In this document: positions 8,909 through 17,313 of the stretch, piece after piece | How positions within the stretch are numbered: the stretch's first letter is position 1 | How the letters are laid out: every line of letters begins with the position of its first letter | Origin: Alphaproteobacteria bacterium | GTDB lineage: Bacteria > Pseudomonadota > Alphaproteobacteria > Rhizobiales > OSC116 | Reading direction: 5' to 3' | DNA length: 64,000 bases | NCBI GenBank assembly: GCA_002400495.2 | Contig: NVQL02000076.1 | Location: 1-64,000, forward strand | Position numbers and translations under genes: made by a program | Notes under the pieces: model-generated | Database searches by the model: none | Seen by the model: the letters and a program-made list of their open reading frames with translations, nothing else | Told to the model about the DNA's origin: nothing

Positions 8909-9834
8909 TGAATCCAGAACTGAAACCTTTTCTAAAACGCTGGGATGAGGAATGGGCAAGCCTTAAAATGGGTGCAACGCCCGCAGATCGACGCGCGCAT
9001 TTTGAAATTTCTGCTCGTAATATGCGCCTTCCTACACCAGAGGATGTTGATACAAGTGTTGAATATTGGATCGATAGCCCAAATGAACAGGTGCGTGTGC
9101 GCGTATTCCGGCACAATAGTGAAGGAAAACAACCATGTTTGATTTACATGCATGGTGGTGCATTTATGCAGGGATCTCCAGAGACACATTGGGATATAAC
9201 CTCGCGCATTGCTTCATGGAATCAACAAACTGTTATAAGCGTGGATTATGCTAAGGCGCCTGAAAAACCTTATCCGAGGGCGATTGACCAAGTAGGTGCG
9301 GTTGTTCATTGGGTAAATGATAATGCAGAAAAACTAAATATTGACCCTGCCAAAATCTCAATTGGTGGCGATAGTGCGGGCGGAAATTTAGCGGCCGCCG
9401 CCACTTTGGATACTCGAGGTGATGTTACTTTGATTGCCCAATTACTTATATATCCGGCTTGTGATTACGATCGGTCAAGACCATCGTATTTGGAAAACCC
9501 TAATGGTCCCATTGTAACTGTTGCGGGAATGGCAGCTGTAGATGCAAATTATTGCCCTAATCTAAGTGACAGATTAAGCCCTAGATCAGCACCATTGTTA
9601 GCAAAAAGCCATGCTGGTTTGCCACCAGCATTTGTTGCGGTAGCCGAATGCGACCCGCTACGTGATAGTGGTATTGTATATGCTGAGGCGCTAGAGTCAG
9701 CAGGGGTTTCTGTCGAACTTGACACTGGTGATGGTCTGATTCACGGGTATTTGCGTTCTCTAGATTATTGCGAAGACGCGAATGCCAAGCTTAAAAAAAT
9801 GGCTGCTTGGTTAAAACAGCTAAACGACTTGTAA
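8905..9834 (+). CDS. Alpha/beta hydrolase, hormone-sensitive lipase type
   Basis: A 309-residue cytoplasmic esterase-like enzyme. The oxyanion motif HGGAF and nucleophile elbow GDSAGG are typical of the HSL family (Abhydrolase_3). The acid and His of the triad are probably Asp in DPLRDSG and His in LIHGYL. It overlaps tetR by 4 bp. A possible role is hydrolysis of a plant-derived ester or lactone that feeds the quinate pathway, but nothing in the protein fixes the substrate. Confidence 0.85.
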   Translation: MMNPELKPFLKRWDEEWASLKMGATPADRRAHFEISARNMRLPTPEDVDTSVEYWIDSPNEQVRVRVFRHNSEGKQPCLIYMHGGAFMQGSPETHWDITSRIASWNQQTVISVDYAKAPEKPYPRAIDQVGAVVHWVNDNAEKLNIDPAKISIGGDSAGGNLAAAATLDTRGDVTLIAQLLIYPACDYDRSRPSYLENPNGPIVTVAGMAAVDANYCPNLSDRLSPRSAPLLAKSHAGLPPAFVAVAECDPLRDSGIVYAEALESAGVSVELDTGDGLIHGYLRSLDYCEDANAKLKKMAAWLKQLNDL

Positions 9835-9845
9835 ACATAAGAATC

Positions 9846-9870
9846 TGGCAAGCCTGTCATTGGCTTGCCA
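9846..9870 (+). other. Intergenic stem-loop between hydrolase and SMP-30 genes
   Basis: TGGCAAGCC (9846-9854) and GGCTTGCCA (9862-9870) form a perfect 9-bp stem with a 7-base loop, starting 12 bp after the hydrolase stop. No run of T follows, and the Shine-Dalgarno of the next gene lies immediately downstream. An mRNA processing or stability hairpin, or a weak attenuator, is more likely than a strong terminator. Confidence 0.5.
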
Positions 9871-9887
9871 GCCGAAGGAAATATTCT

Positions 9888-10781
9888 GTGATTAATGAAT
9901 TAAACACCCCAAATATCGAATGCGTGGTTTCAGGAAATGATCAATTAGGGGAGACGCCCTTGTGGTGTGACCAAACTCAAAAATTGTGGTGGTTAGATAT
10001 AGAGAAACCAAAATTGCAGTCTTTTGACCCCGAAACTGGGAAACATGATTATTTAGCCATGCCAGGAACTTATTTAGGCTCTCAAGCTTTGACAAATTCG
10101 GGTGATCACTTGGTGGCCATTGACTTGGATTTACACTTTTTAAATTTCAAAACGGGTGAAACCAAACCATTTGTTCAAGTTGAGTCTGGTTTTGATAACC
10201 GGCTTAATGATGGTCGTGTTGATAGTAGAGGACGACTTTGGATTGGGACAATGGATAACCAATATATCCGCCCGAACGGGGGGCTATATAGGGTTGATCC
10301 TGATGGCACAGTGACCAAAATGTTGGAAGGCATAAATGTCAGTAATGGCATTGCGTTTTCGCCCAACAATGATAAGTTCTATTTTACTGACACTCGCCGT
10401 TATCAAACATGGGTTTTTGATTTTGATATCGATGAAGGTGTGTTATCTAACCAACGTTTATTTGCAGATTATAGCCAAACAGGAGACCGTCCTGATGGCG
10501 CATGTGTTGATGTAGACGGTTGTTTGTGGACAGCTTTTTTTGCAGGTTCTCGGATTGTTCGTTATCGGCCTGATGGTGAGATCGATAGGATGATTACCTT
10601 ACCCGTCAGTAATCCGACTTGTATTTGTTTCGGTGGTCGGGATTTAACAACACTGTACATTTCGACTGCTTCAAAATTTCTGTCAGATGATCAGTTGAAA
10701 ACTGAACCATTGGCAGGTGCTCTTTTGGCCATTCACGGATTGGGGCAGGGGCTTGCGGAACACAGATTTGATAGGCATTAG
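9888..10781 (+). CDS. SMP-30/gluconolactonase family protein
   Basis: A 297-residue six-bladed beta-propeller lactonase-like enzyme. Metal-site segments are visible: Glu in LGETPLWCD, Asn and Asp in the FDNRLNDGRVDSRGRLWIGTM stretch, NGIAFSPNNDKFYFTD, and DRPDGACVDVDGCLW. I chose the GTG at 9888 because AAGGAA lies 7 bp upstream and similarity to the family begins there. Family members hydrolyse sugar or related lactones. A second, divergent member is at 53196-54107. It ends the tetR-hydrolase-lactonase unit. Confidence 0.85.
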   Translation: MINELNTPNIECVVSGNDQLGETPLWCDQTQKLWWLDIEKPKLQSFDPETGKHDYLAMPGTYLGSQALTNSGDHLVAIDLDLHFLNFKTGETKPFVQVESGFDNRLNDGRVDSRGRLWIGTMDNQYIRPNGGLYRVDPDGTVTKMLEGINVSNGIAFSPNNDKFYFTDTRRYQTWVFDFDIDEGVLSNQRLFADYSQTGDRPDGACVDVDGCLWTAFFAGSRIVRYRPDGEIDRMITLPVSNPTCICFGGRDLTTLYISTASKFLSDDQLKTEPLAGALLAIHGLGQGLAEHRFDRH

Positions 10782-10947
10782 TCGGAAGTTTTTTAACTCG
10801 AACATTTTGAGTGATTTTAAATCAACATTATATATAAATCAATAATACAGCAATAAAGTAGCAGCTGTGGAGCCATTTTTCTCTTGGCCAAAGCCAATGT
10901 ATTGGTTTGACTGTAGCAGGTCATTCAATTATTTAAACTAAGTTGTC

Positions 10948-11829
10948 GTGCATATGAATGTAAATTTTTCAAAACCTAGCAATACCAACGGAATTATTTT
11001 TGTTATAGCTGCCACTTTTTTCTTCGCGTTGGGCGATGTTGCTACCAAATATCTTGCAACTAGATATCCTGTTGAGGTTATACTTGCTGTAAGATATGTT
11101 CTTAATTTTGGGCTCATTTTTGTTTTCTTTTATCCTCGAATGAAATCAAGAATTTGGGCTATAAATAGAAGATGGCTTGTATTTTCTCGCGGCCTGTGTT
11201 TGGCTATGGCGTCACTTACTCTGGCTTTGGCCTTACGTGTCATGCCGGTGGGCGAAACAATAGCAATTATTTATCTCGCACCTTTTCTGGTCATGTTGCT
11301 GTCACCCTCCTTATTAGGTGAGAAAGTTCACAAAGGAGTGTGGATTTGGGCCATTGCTGGTTTTATAGGGGTTATCATAATTCTTCGCCCGGGCGCAGGA
11401 TTGGATCCGATTGGCATTGCGCTTGCTTTGGCTAATGCAGGTCTTGGGACAGTATATCACCTGCTTACTCGCTTGCTTTCACGAACTGAGAATTCAGTAC
11501 CATTGCTGTTCCATTCTGCTTGGGTCGGGTCGGTCATATTTGTGTTATGGAGTATGCCTTTATTGCCCACGCTTCACATCGAAATGGTGGATTTGTGGGT
11601 AATGTTGGGCCTTGGTGCAACATATTCTATCGGACATTATCTGTTTACAGTCGCTTATCGAGTTGCACCGCCTGCAATTTTAGCTCCGATCAATTATGTG
11701 CATTTGATTTGGGCAGGGGGGCTGAGCTTTTTTGTGTTCGGAAACCTGCCTGGTATTATCGGGTTGATTGGAATTGGCCTAGTTGGGTTTTCTGGGGTGG
11801 CCATTGCAATTGTTACTAGATCAAAATAA
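10948..11829 (+). CDS. EamA/DMT-family membrane transporter
   Basis: A 293-residue protein with about ten hydrophobic helices arranged as two EamA repeats, for example IIFVIAATFFFALGDVATKY and IAIIYLAPFLVMLLSPSLLG. Such proteins usually export metabolites such as amino acids; the substrate is not predictable here. The start could be the GTG at 10948 or the ATG at 10954; neither has a good ribosome-binding site. It stands alone, 166 bp after the SMP-30 gene. That gap holds an imperfect hairpin near 10889-10911. Confidence 0.85.
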   Translation: MHMNVNFSKPSNTNGIIFVIAATFFFALGDVATKYLATRYPVEVILAVRYVLNFGLIFVFFYPRMKSRIWAINRRWLVFSRGLCLAMASLTLALALRVMPVGETIAIIYLAPFLVMLLSPSLLGEKVHKGVWIWAIAGFIGVIIILRPGAGLDPIGIALALANAGLGTVYHLLTRLLSRTENSVPLLFHSAWVGSVIFVLWSMPLLPTLHIEMVDLWVMLGLGATYSIGHYLFTVAYRVAPPAILAPINYVHLIWAGGLSFFVFGNLPGIIGLIGIGLVGFSGVAIAIVTRSK

Positions 11830-11963
11830 TTTTTACTGCGGTGTAAACATATTGGGACTGCGGGTTATTTCTCTGTACTTTCTTTTACAAGGGGAGATGT
11901 TTTATGAAACGGGATAAAAAGTGATTAATCGTAACTTGCATACAGTTTGCCATCTAGGTCGCT

Positions 11964-11980
11964 TAGTGCATGCTGCACTA
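11964..11980. other. Short perfect inverted repeat
   Basis: TAGTGCA-TGC-TGCACTA is a 7-bp perfect stem in the 240-bp gap after the DMT transporter gene. It may be an operator or a small hairpin. Nothing else recognisable is in the gap. Confidence 0.3.
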
Positions 11981-12067
11981 GATCTTCGGAATGTCGTATA
12001 GTCTAAGAGACAGATTCAATAAAAATGTTAAAATTTGATGACTGCACCATTTGTACATGAGATTTAA

Positions 12068-12466
12068 TTGCCCCATGATCTAGAAATAGTGAAATATTTA
12101 CTAACTTGCATGAACTCAAATGAGATTTGCAAATTATCGCATGTCATCGCGCCAGATATTGAAATTATAGACCCTATTTTTAAAAAGAAAACATTCGAAG
12201 AATATGCAAAACATTTGGCGGGAATGGTTCAACACGTAGAATCAAAGCTTCTCAATATTCAAAAAATCGGCGGTGTTTATCAAGTGAATATGACTTTTAC
12301 AATAATAGACAATTCAGACTCATATCACTCCAAATTTGACGCTACTTTTCATTTTACAATTGCCAAGCAAATGGTCATTAAATCTGAATTGGTCAGGACG
12401 GCCACAAAAGAAGATTACAAATATTTTAGGAAATTTGCAAATTTTTATAGTAAAATCAAAATTTAG
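12068..12466 (+). CDS. Small protein, possible SnoaL/NTF2-like fold
   Basis: A 132-residue open frame from a TTG, or about 118 residues from the internal ATG at 12110. The pattern of N-terminal helix, APDIEIIDPIF, an amphipathic helix containing AKHLAGMV, and C-terminal strands (VNMTFTIIDN, FDATFHFTI) resembles SnoaL-like NTF2-fold proteins. I do not recognise a specific family. Base composition is very AT-rich, like the mobile remnants downstream. It could be a recently acquired gene or a decaying one. Confidence 0.45.
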   Translation: MPHDLEIVKYLLTCMNSNEICKLSHVIAPDIEIIDPIFKKKTFEEYAKHLAGMVQHVESKLLNIQKIGGVYQVNMTFTIIDNSDSYHSKFDATFHFTIAKQMVIKSELVRTATKEDYKYFRKFANFYSKIKI

Positions 12467-12949
12467 AATCAAAAAGGAAAAGGTGACGCCTTTGGCTAAA
12501 CTTGAAGGAGATGTTTTTGTTAGGCCTCCTCATTTGAAGGGGCTTTGTCTCTTGTTTAGAATACAAGCCATGCATTATAATCTAAAATGTAAACATGTCC
12601 TGGTTCAAGGTGTAATTTAGAGTTTATTGTTCCAAATATTGGACACCATTCGCGAACTAAGGCAAAACATTTTTATTGGTTGAAAATCCATATGAAATGG
12701 AGAAGAATAAGTTTAATCAAATTGGGTCTGATTAGGTCTTGAATATTCGGGTTTTAATTTATATAAGTAATTGATTTTGATAGGGAAAATGAATAGATCA
12801 AGCGGACTTTAAATAGCTGGTTTTAGCTGCTAAATTACGATCTTTTTTGCCCTTCACCCGCTCCAATTTTTCTGATTAATATTATTGAATCAATAATTTA
12901 GATTTTTTTGGCCCGAAAAAAAACTTTTTGAAATTGGCGCGGACCAAAA
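12467..12949. other. Gene-poor AT-rich stretch
   Basis: About 480 bp without a convincing coding frame on either strand. It contains a short hairpin (AAAGG-TGACG-CCTTT near 12480) without a T run, about 15 bp after the preceding stop. The rest appears to be decayed DNA at the edge of the mobile-element region. Confidence 0.4.
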
Positions 12950-13282
12950 CTACCACTCGATTTTGCCCAAACTGGCCATCGTATCTGTCGATAATGACCA
13001 CCTTTCTACCCCTTTGTATAGACCTCAGAAGTCTTCGCTTGAGTGTGTCCATGGATGGCCATAATTTGGTATTGAGTACACCCTGCTTGGGCCAATAAAT
13101 GACCTGCTGCTTTTCGGATTCCATGACTGGATAAATTGTAGAATCCAGCTTGATCACAGCACTTGCTAAATAGTTGTCCAAGAGCGTCGGATGTTCTATA
13201 AAATTTACCGTAAGCCGATATAATGTAAGGCGATTCAGATTTTGCAGTTGCCCGAGTTGTATTGATCAATGAAAGCAATATT
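12950..13282 (-). pseudogene. Tyrosine integrase, C-terminal catalytic fragment, frameshifted
   Basis: Reading leftward, the fragment shows the C-terminal half of a phage-type tyrosine recombinase. The conserved box SSHGIRKAAGHLLAQAG contains the catalytic Arg, MAIHGHT has the catalytic His, and SEVYTKG has the nucleophile Tyr. A stop follows the Tyr box near 13006. Shifting one frame restores a typical tail beginning VERWSLSTDTMASLGKIEW and ending at a stop at 12950-12952, so one indel broke the gene. The N-terminal domain and first catalytic Arg box are missing. The break at about 13282 coincides with the edge of the IS3-like relic. Confidence 0.8.
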
Positions 13283-13353
13283 AGTCCAATATGCTATGAA
13301 AAACTAATGGCTTAAGAAACAGGTCGTGTCCACTTTTATCAAACAAGTCCAAG
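13283..13353 (+). mobile_element. IS3-like element relic, right-hand end
   Basis: The strand reads SPICYEKLMA then a stop, the SPxxYE ending typical of IS3-group transposases, followed by GTCGTGTCCACTTTT. Positions 13283-13353 match the reverse complement of 15105-15175 without gaps at about 56 of 71 bases by hand count. The body of the element is gone; integrase sequence lies immediately to the left. Confidence 0.6.
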
Positions 13354-13627
13354 TTGGCGAAAAGGGTATTATGCTGAGGTCTCATAACCAAATGAAATAC
13401 CAAACTTGAGAGAAAAGATTAAGGCCAAAACAATACAAATGAAGGTTGCGATATCAAATTAATGCTGCATAATTAAACAATAGAGATCAACAAAACTCTG
13501 GCTTAATTCAAACAACTATTTGTCTCAATGCATTTGGAGACGGATGGGTGAATTTTTAGAGCTATGAGTATACCGGTGAAAAATATTTATGACCCTATTT
13601 GAGAAGAATTAATTGTAGGAGCGAGTG

Positions 13628-14668
13628 ATGTCGGAACTTGAACTTAAAAAAATCGAAATTATGGCGCGTGAGGTGACGGTCAAGGAGAAGGAACTTGATC
13701 ACAAAATATCTGCCGCTGATAAAAGCGCCTGGCGATCGCCTCTAGTTGTGGCTGTTCTTGCGGCCACATTGGCCGCGTTTAGTAATGCTGCTATCACCTA
13801 TTATAGTTCTCACCTAGATCGTGAGGCTGCTGCCACCAAATTTGAAAGGGACAATAAGCTAGCTGAAAGTGCCGCCGAACGTGAGCGGATTCTAGAAATG
13901 ATCAAAATTGGCGAACCTGAACAGGTTCAGCGAAATTTGCAATTTCTTGTTGATACTGAGCTTGTTAAAGCCCCCGCGACAGTGGCAAGCCTACAAAATT
14001 ACTACAAAGATAGAGAGCCCGGTACTGGTCCAGGTACCTCGCAAACTCAGCTAACCGATAGTGGAGGCTACAGCAGAAGGCAATTGTTTAAAAGTGGCAC
14101 CACACTTACCTATGCATTTATGGAAAAGCCATCTGCCGCCATGTTGGAAGCCGTCGGAGAAGCGGCAAATGAATGGATGCAGCATGCGAATATTCGGCTC
14201 GCTTTCATACAAAACGCAAACGATGCGATCATCCGAATTATGCCGTCGCGTACTAGAAATGCATCAATGATCGGCAGGAGTGCTCTGAATGCATCGGCCG
14301 ATAAACCGACAATGTGGTTGTTCGAACATCCATCTTTTGGCACAAGTGAGAAGGCAGTCATTCTTCACGAATTCGGCCATGCGCTAGGATTTGTACATGA
14401 ACATCAAAATCCTTCTAGTGAAATTCCTGAGGATGTTAAGAAGGCTTACGAGTATTACGTAAAAATGTCCCCGAGGAATATGTATCTTCTCAATAAGAGC
14501 AATGTTTATCCTTGCATTCGTGATTTCGATCCAATTTCCATCATGATATCCACAATACCTTCTGAGTTTACTGTTGGTAAAGTCAAGTTCGGTGGAGCTA
14601 CCGCACTCTCTGAATCTGATAAGCTATGCATTGCGCAAATGTATCCAAATCATACAGCTGAGGAATGA
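13628..14668 (+). CDS. Membrane-anchored metzincin (astacin-like) metalloprotease
   Basis: A 346-residue protein. Residues 1-30 are charged and helical, about 37-60 form one transmembrane helix (PLVVAVLAATLAAFSNAAI), and about 65-120 are a coiled coil with the ERILEMIKIGEPEQVQRNLQF segment. From about residue 145 there is a zinc protease domain: HEFGHALGFVHE, starting at His247, is the HExxHxxGxxH zinc motif, and DPISIMIS is a Met-turn like that of astacins. TAGGAG precedes the ATG. The N-terminal anchor and coiled-coil module recurs with unrelated C-terminal domains in other bacteria. It is intact although surrounded by integrase and IS relics, so it may be recent cargo. The target is unknown. 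Confidence 0.75.
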   Translation: MSELELKKIEIMAREVTVKEKELDHKISAADKSAWRSPLVVAVLAATLAAFSNAAITYYSSHLDREAAATKFERDNKLAESAAERERILEMIKIGEPEQVQRNLQFLVDTELVKAPATVASLQNYYKDREPGTGPGTSQTQLTDSGGYSRRQLFKSGTTLTYAFMEKPSAAMLEAVGEAANEWMQHANIRLAFIQNANDAIIRIMPSRTRNASMIGRSALNASADKPTMWLFEHPSFGTSEKAVILHEFGHALGFVHEHQNPSSEIPEDVKKAYEYYVKMSPRNMYLLNKSNVYPCIRDFDPISIMISTIPSEFTVGKVKFGGATALSESDKLCIAQMYPNHTAEE

Positions 14669-14758
14669 TGAAACTCATACGTTTTCTGTTGTCGGAAATT
14701 TCAGCCCTTTTAGGCGCACTTCGCCTCGCTTATAGTCAAGCTCATATAAGTTGATTAA

Positions 14759-14915
14759 ACTGATAATATAACATATTCATTAGATTTTCGTCATAAAGTT
14801 CTGTCTGTTCGTGAGAAGGACGGGCTTGCAATTTCCGAGGTTGCTTTGCGTTTTTATATTGGTTTAGCCAATGTGACTTCGTGAATGGAACAAAATAAAA
14901 AACCCACATGAACGG
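14759..14915 (+). pseudogene. IS630-type transposase N-terminus, degenerate
   Basis: The frame reads ITYSLDFRHKVLSVREKDG then LAISEVALRFYIGLANVTS, the N-terminal HTH of IS630-like transposases (usual pattern TYSxDFRxKVLxxxEKEGL). It then has TGA where Trp is expected and a second TGA a few codons later, in place of Arg before the TEP segment. Only the first 50 or so codons survive. The remaining intergenic DNA to 15100 shows no gene. Confidence 0.65.
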
Positions 14916-15104
14916 AACCGTAAGTAATGAAGAGATGGTGGATTTTTTATTTTAATTGTAAAAAAACATGAAATTTAGATACAAAGGCCAGAATAATATT
15001 TCCGAATAATTACACAAACAGTCGATGAAATTTCCTAGTTAATTATATTTAGCTGTCCATCTTCGAATGCTTTGAGATAAATCGGTGATTGAACTAAGCT
15101 AGAG

Positions 15105-15290
15105 CTTGGACTTGCCTGATGAAAGAGGGCACAACTCGTTTCTTAACCCACTAATTTTTCATAGCGCATTGGGTTGGCATTGCTGCTTCCTGTTTTTTTG
15201 TTTCAATTCACTGAAAACCTGGTTTTCCAAGGAAGCTGCTTTCGAAGCACTTAATCCGCGATGATTAATTTTAACGTTGTAGAAGCTGTA
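15105..15290 (-). mobile_element. IS3-like element relic, inverted copy
   Basis: Reading leftward, NPMRYEKLVG then a stop (15150 region) is the transposase C-terminus, followed by about 45 bp that matches the relic at 13283-13353 in the opposite orientation. Further upstream in another frame FYNVKINHR resembles the FYNxxRxH box of IS3 transposases, so the frame is broken. The two copies are about 1.75 kb apart and bracket the metalloprotease and the IS630 relic. Confidence 0.5.
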
Positions 15291-15330
15291 TTTCAGCATC
15301 TTGAGCGGAATAAACAAAGTAGATTTTATA

Positions 15331-15356
15331 CAAATGAAAATATATATTGACAATTG
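15331..15356 (+). promoter_or_regulatory. Shared 26-bp operator, copy A (nucleoside operon)
   Basis: CAAATG, 14-bp spacer AAAATATATATTGA, then CAATTG, lying 76 bp before the phosphorylase start. The spacing and the TTGA ending of the spacer match copies at 24308, 27858 and 31693. With flanks, it shares the 16-base stretch TATACAAATGAAAATA with the copy at 31693. The SorC protein encoded at 24434 is the obvious candidate binder. Confidence 0.65.
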
Positions 15357-15431
15357 TACGGTAATGATGAAAATTATAAATAATTTGTTAGGGTTATTTT
15401 TTACCAATATTGTAAATTAAGTGAAATTTAT

Positions 15432-16265
15432 ATGCAGCAAGGTTTTTTTGACAAAGTAGAAAAATCGGTGGCGAGTATCCACGGGTATAGCACGCTTGTT
15501 CCTGAGATTGCGATTGTCACTGGCACTGGGCTTGGCTCGGTATTGGACGAGATTGAAATTGAAATTGAAATTGCTTATGGTGATATTGAGGGCTTTCCAG
15601 TTAGTACGGCGCCAAGTCATGCGGGTAAATTGATTTTAGGTCGGTTGCACGGATATCGTGTGGTGGCTTTGAGCGGTCGGTTTCATGCTTATGAGGGTTG
15701 GTCTGATGATGAGCTGGTTTTGCCGATTTATGTGTTAAAAATGCTGGGTGCGGATAGATTGATTGTGACCAATGCGGCTGGCGGGTTAAACCCGAATTTT
15801 AGTGTGCCAAGTGTTATGTTAATTGAAGATCACTTGTCGTTTTTGGGGGTGTTTCCTTTGGCGGGGCCAAATGATGATCGGCTTGGGGTTCGGTTTCCGG
15901 ATATGAGCCGTGCTTATGATCTTGATATGAGACATGCAGCCTTGGAGATTGCCGAAAAAGCTGATATTAAAATGGAAACAGGCACTTATATTGCGTGGCA
16001 TGGGCCTGCGTTAGAGACAAATGCTGAACGTAAATTTTGCCGTATGGCTGGTGGGGATGCGGTTGGTATGTCTACAGTTTTGGAAGTGGTTGCTGCCAAT
16101 CATGCTGGCATTAAAGTGTTGGGATTTTCGGTCATCGCCAATGCCGCTACGGGCGGGGATGAGCAGCAAGTGGATACGCTTGAAGATATTTTAGTGGGGG
16201 TTGATTTGGTGGCTGGAAAAATAGGCTACGTTATTGGTCAATTATTGAAAGAGAAGAGAATTTAA
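15432..16265 (+). CDS. Purine nucleoside phosphorylase, possibly methylthioinosine phosphorylase
   Basis: A 277-residue trimeric-PNP family enzyme. Visible sites are GTGLG at residues 31-35 (phosphate), PSH at 61-63, SGRFHAYEG with Arg83, His85 and Glu88, NAAGGLN at 114-120, GPALETNAE, and DAVGMSTVLEV. Asn237 in VIAN is the residue selecting 6-oxopurines. Where typical PNPs have His in NHEEVL, which contacts the ribose 5'-OH, this protein has Leu250 in TLEDIL. Such a change would favour 5'-methylthio or 5'-deoxy nucleosides. It leads an operon with a BMP-type importer and an MTA/SAH deaminase, which would supply methylthioinosine or inosine. Confidence 0.88.
   Translation: MQQGFFDKVEKSVASIHGYSTLVPEIAIVTGTGLGSVLDEIEIEIEIAYGDIEGFPVSTAPSHAGKLILGRLHGYRVVALSGRFHAYEGWSDDELVLPIYVLKMLGADRLIVTNAAGGLNPNFSVPSVMLIEDHLSFLGVFPLAGPNDDRLGVRFPDMSRAYDLDMRHAALEIAEKADIKMETGTYIAWHGPALETNAERKFCRMAGGDAVGMSTVLEVVAANHAGIKVLGFSVIANAATGGDEQQVDTLEDILVGVDLVAGKIGYVIGQLLKEKRI
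15552..15573 (+). repeat. In-frame ATTGAA hexamer repeat in the phosphorylase gene
   Basis: The hexamer ATTGAA is repeated 3.7 times, encoding alternating Glu-Ile at residues about 40-47. Copy-number change would add or remove two residues without a frameshift. It lies between the phosphate loop and the next strand. Confidence 0.7.
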
Positions 16266-16295
16266 AAAATAGGCAAATACCCGGAGGGAAAAGCC

Positions 16296-17306
16296 ATGAA
16301 TATGTTTAAGAAAATATTGTCAACAGCTGTCGTTAGTCTCTGTTTGACGACAGCCGCTACTGCGGCAGAAAAGTCATTTTACTATATTTCGCCCAACCCA
16401 ATTGGGGTGAATGCATTTTTGCAAATGGGTGAAGTTGGTATTAAATCTGCGGCCGCACAAAATGATGCTATTGCCAAAATTGTTGAAAGTGATACGCCGC
16501 AATCGCGGTTAGAAAATATTAGTGCAGCGGCCAATGATGGTGCTGATATTGTGGTGGTCTTAGGCTTCGCATTTAATGATATTCTTGAAGAGGTGGCGCC
16601 GTTATATCCTGATACGCAATTTTTAATTGTTGACCAATGTATTTGGGTTGATCGTCCTGAAAACGTGAGTTGTGCTGTGTTCCGCGAGCATGAAGCTTCG
16701 TTCTTAATGGGTGCGATTGCTGGCTTGAATACCAAGAATAATAAAATTGGCGCCGTGTCCGCGATGGACATTCCATTCTTGCATAGATATACAGATTCTT
16801 TTGCTGAAGGCGCTAAATATGTGAACTCAGATGTTGAATTTGAGGTGCGGTATGTTGGTGGGCAAAACCCATTCCAAGACCCAGTTCGTGCCAAAGAAAT
16901 GGCAATTTCGCTAGCAGCTAGTGGTGTTGATACATTGTTTGCGGTCACTGCAGGTGGTGATTTTGGTATTTTTGAAGCAGCAGCTGAAAATGGCTTTAAA
17001 GTTTTATCGGTTGATGTGAACCATTGCCCTGCGGCAGAAGGTCATATCATTGAAGGCACATTGAAGCATGTTGATGCGGTGATTGAGACTTCAATTGAGC
17101 GTATTTTGGCTGGCGAAACTAGTTTTGTTGCTAGCTACGGCCTTAAAGAAGGCGGCATGGGTGCGCAAATATTAAGAAGCGATGCTGAGCTTGCTGATAG
17201 TAAATGCCTGGTTGCAGATCAAGCTGATACGATTAAGGCAGTGCGGGCGATTGCGGCTGAGATTATTGATGGCTCGTTGGTTATCAAAGATCCGATGGCG
17301 AATTGA
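16296..17306 (+). CDS. BMP-family nucleoside-binding protein of ABC importer
   Basis: A 336-residue periplasmic receptor with a signal peptide (KKILSTAVVSLCLTTAAT, cleaved near TAAE). The BmpA/PnrA-like domain is recognisable from NAFLQMGEVGIKSAA, GADIVVVLGFAFNDIL, FREHEASFLMGAIAG and the closing GLKEGGMG. GGAGGG lies before the ATG. Characterised members bind purine nucleosides, which suits the neighbouring phosphorylase and deaminase. It is followed after 7 bp by the ATPase start. Confidence 0.9.
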   Translation: MNMFKKILSTAVVSLCLTTAATAAEKSFYYISPNPIGVNAFLQMGEVGIKSAAAQNDAIAKIVESDTPQSRLENISAAANDGADIVVVLGFAFNDILEEVAPLYPDTQFLIVDQCIWVDRPENVSCAVFREHEASFLMGAIAGLNTKNNKIGAVSAMDIPFLHRYTDSFAEGAKYVNSDVEFEVRYVGGQNPFQDPVRAKEMAISLAASGVDTLFAVTAGGDFGIFEAAAENGFKVLSVDVNHCPAAEGHIIEGTLKHVDAVIETSIERILAGETSFVASYGLKEGGMGAQILRSDAELADSKCLVADQADTIKAVRAIAAEIIDGSLVIKDPMAN

Positions 17307-17313
17307 TCCAAAC

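Noticed and set aside
14110-14361. Reverse-strand coding frame opposite the metalloprotease
   Set aside because: It is a codon-bias shadow of a clearly conserved forward gene with intact zinc motif.
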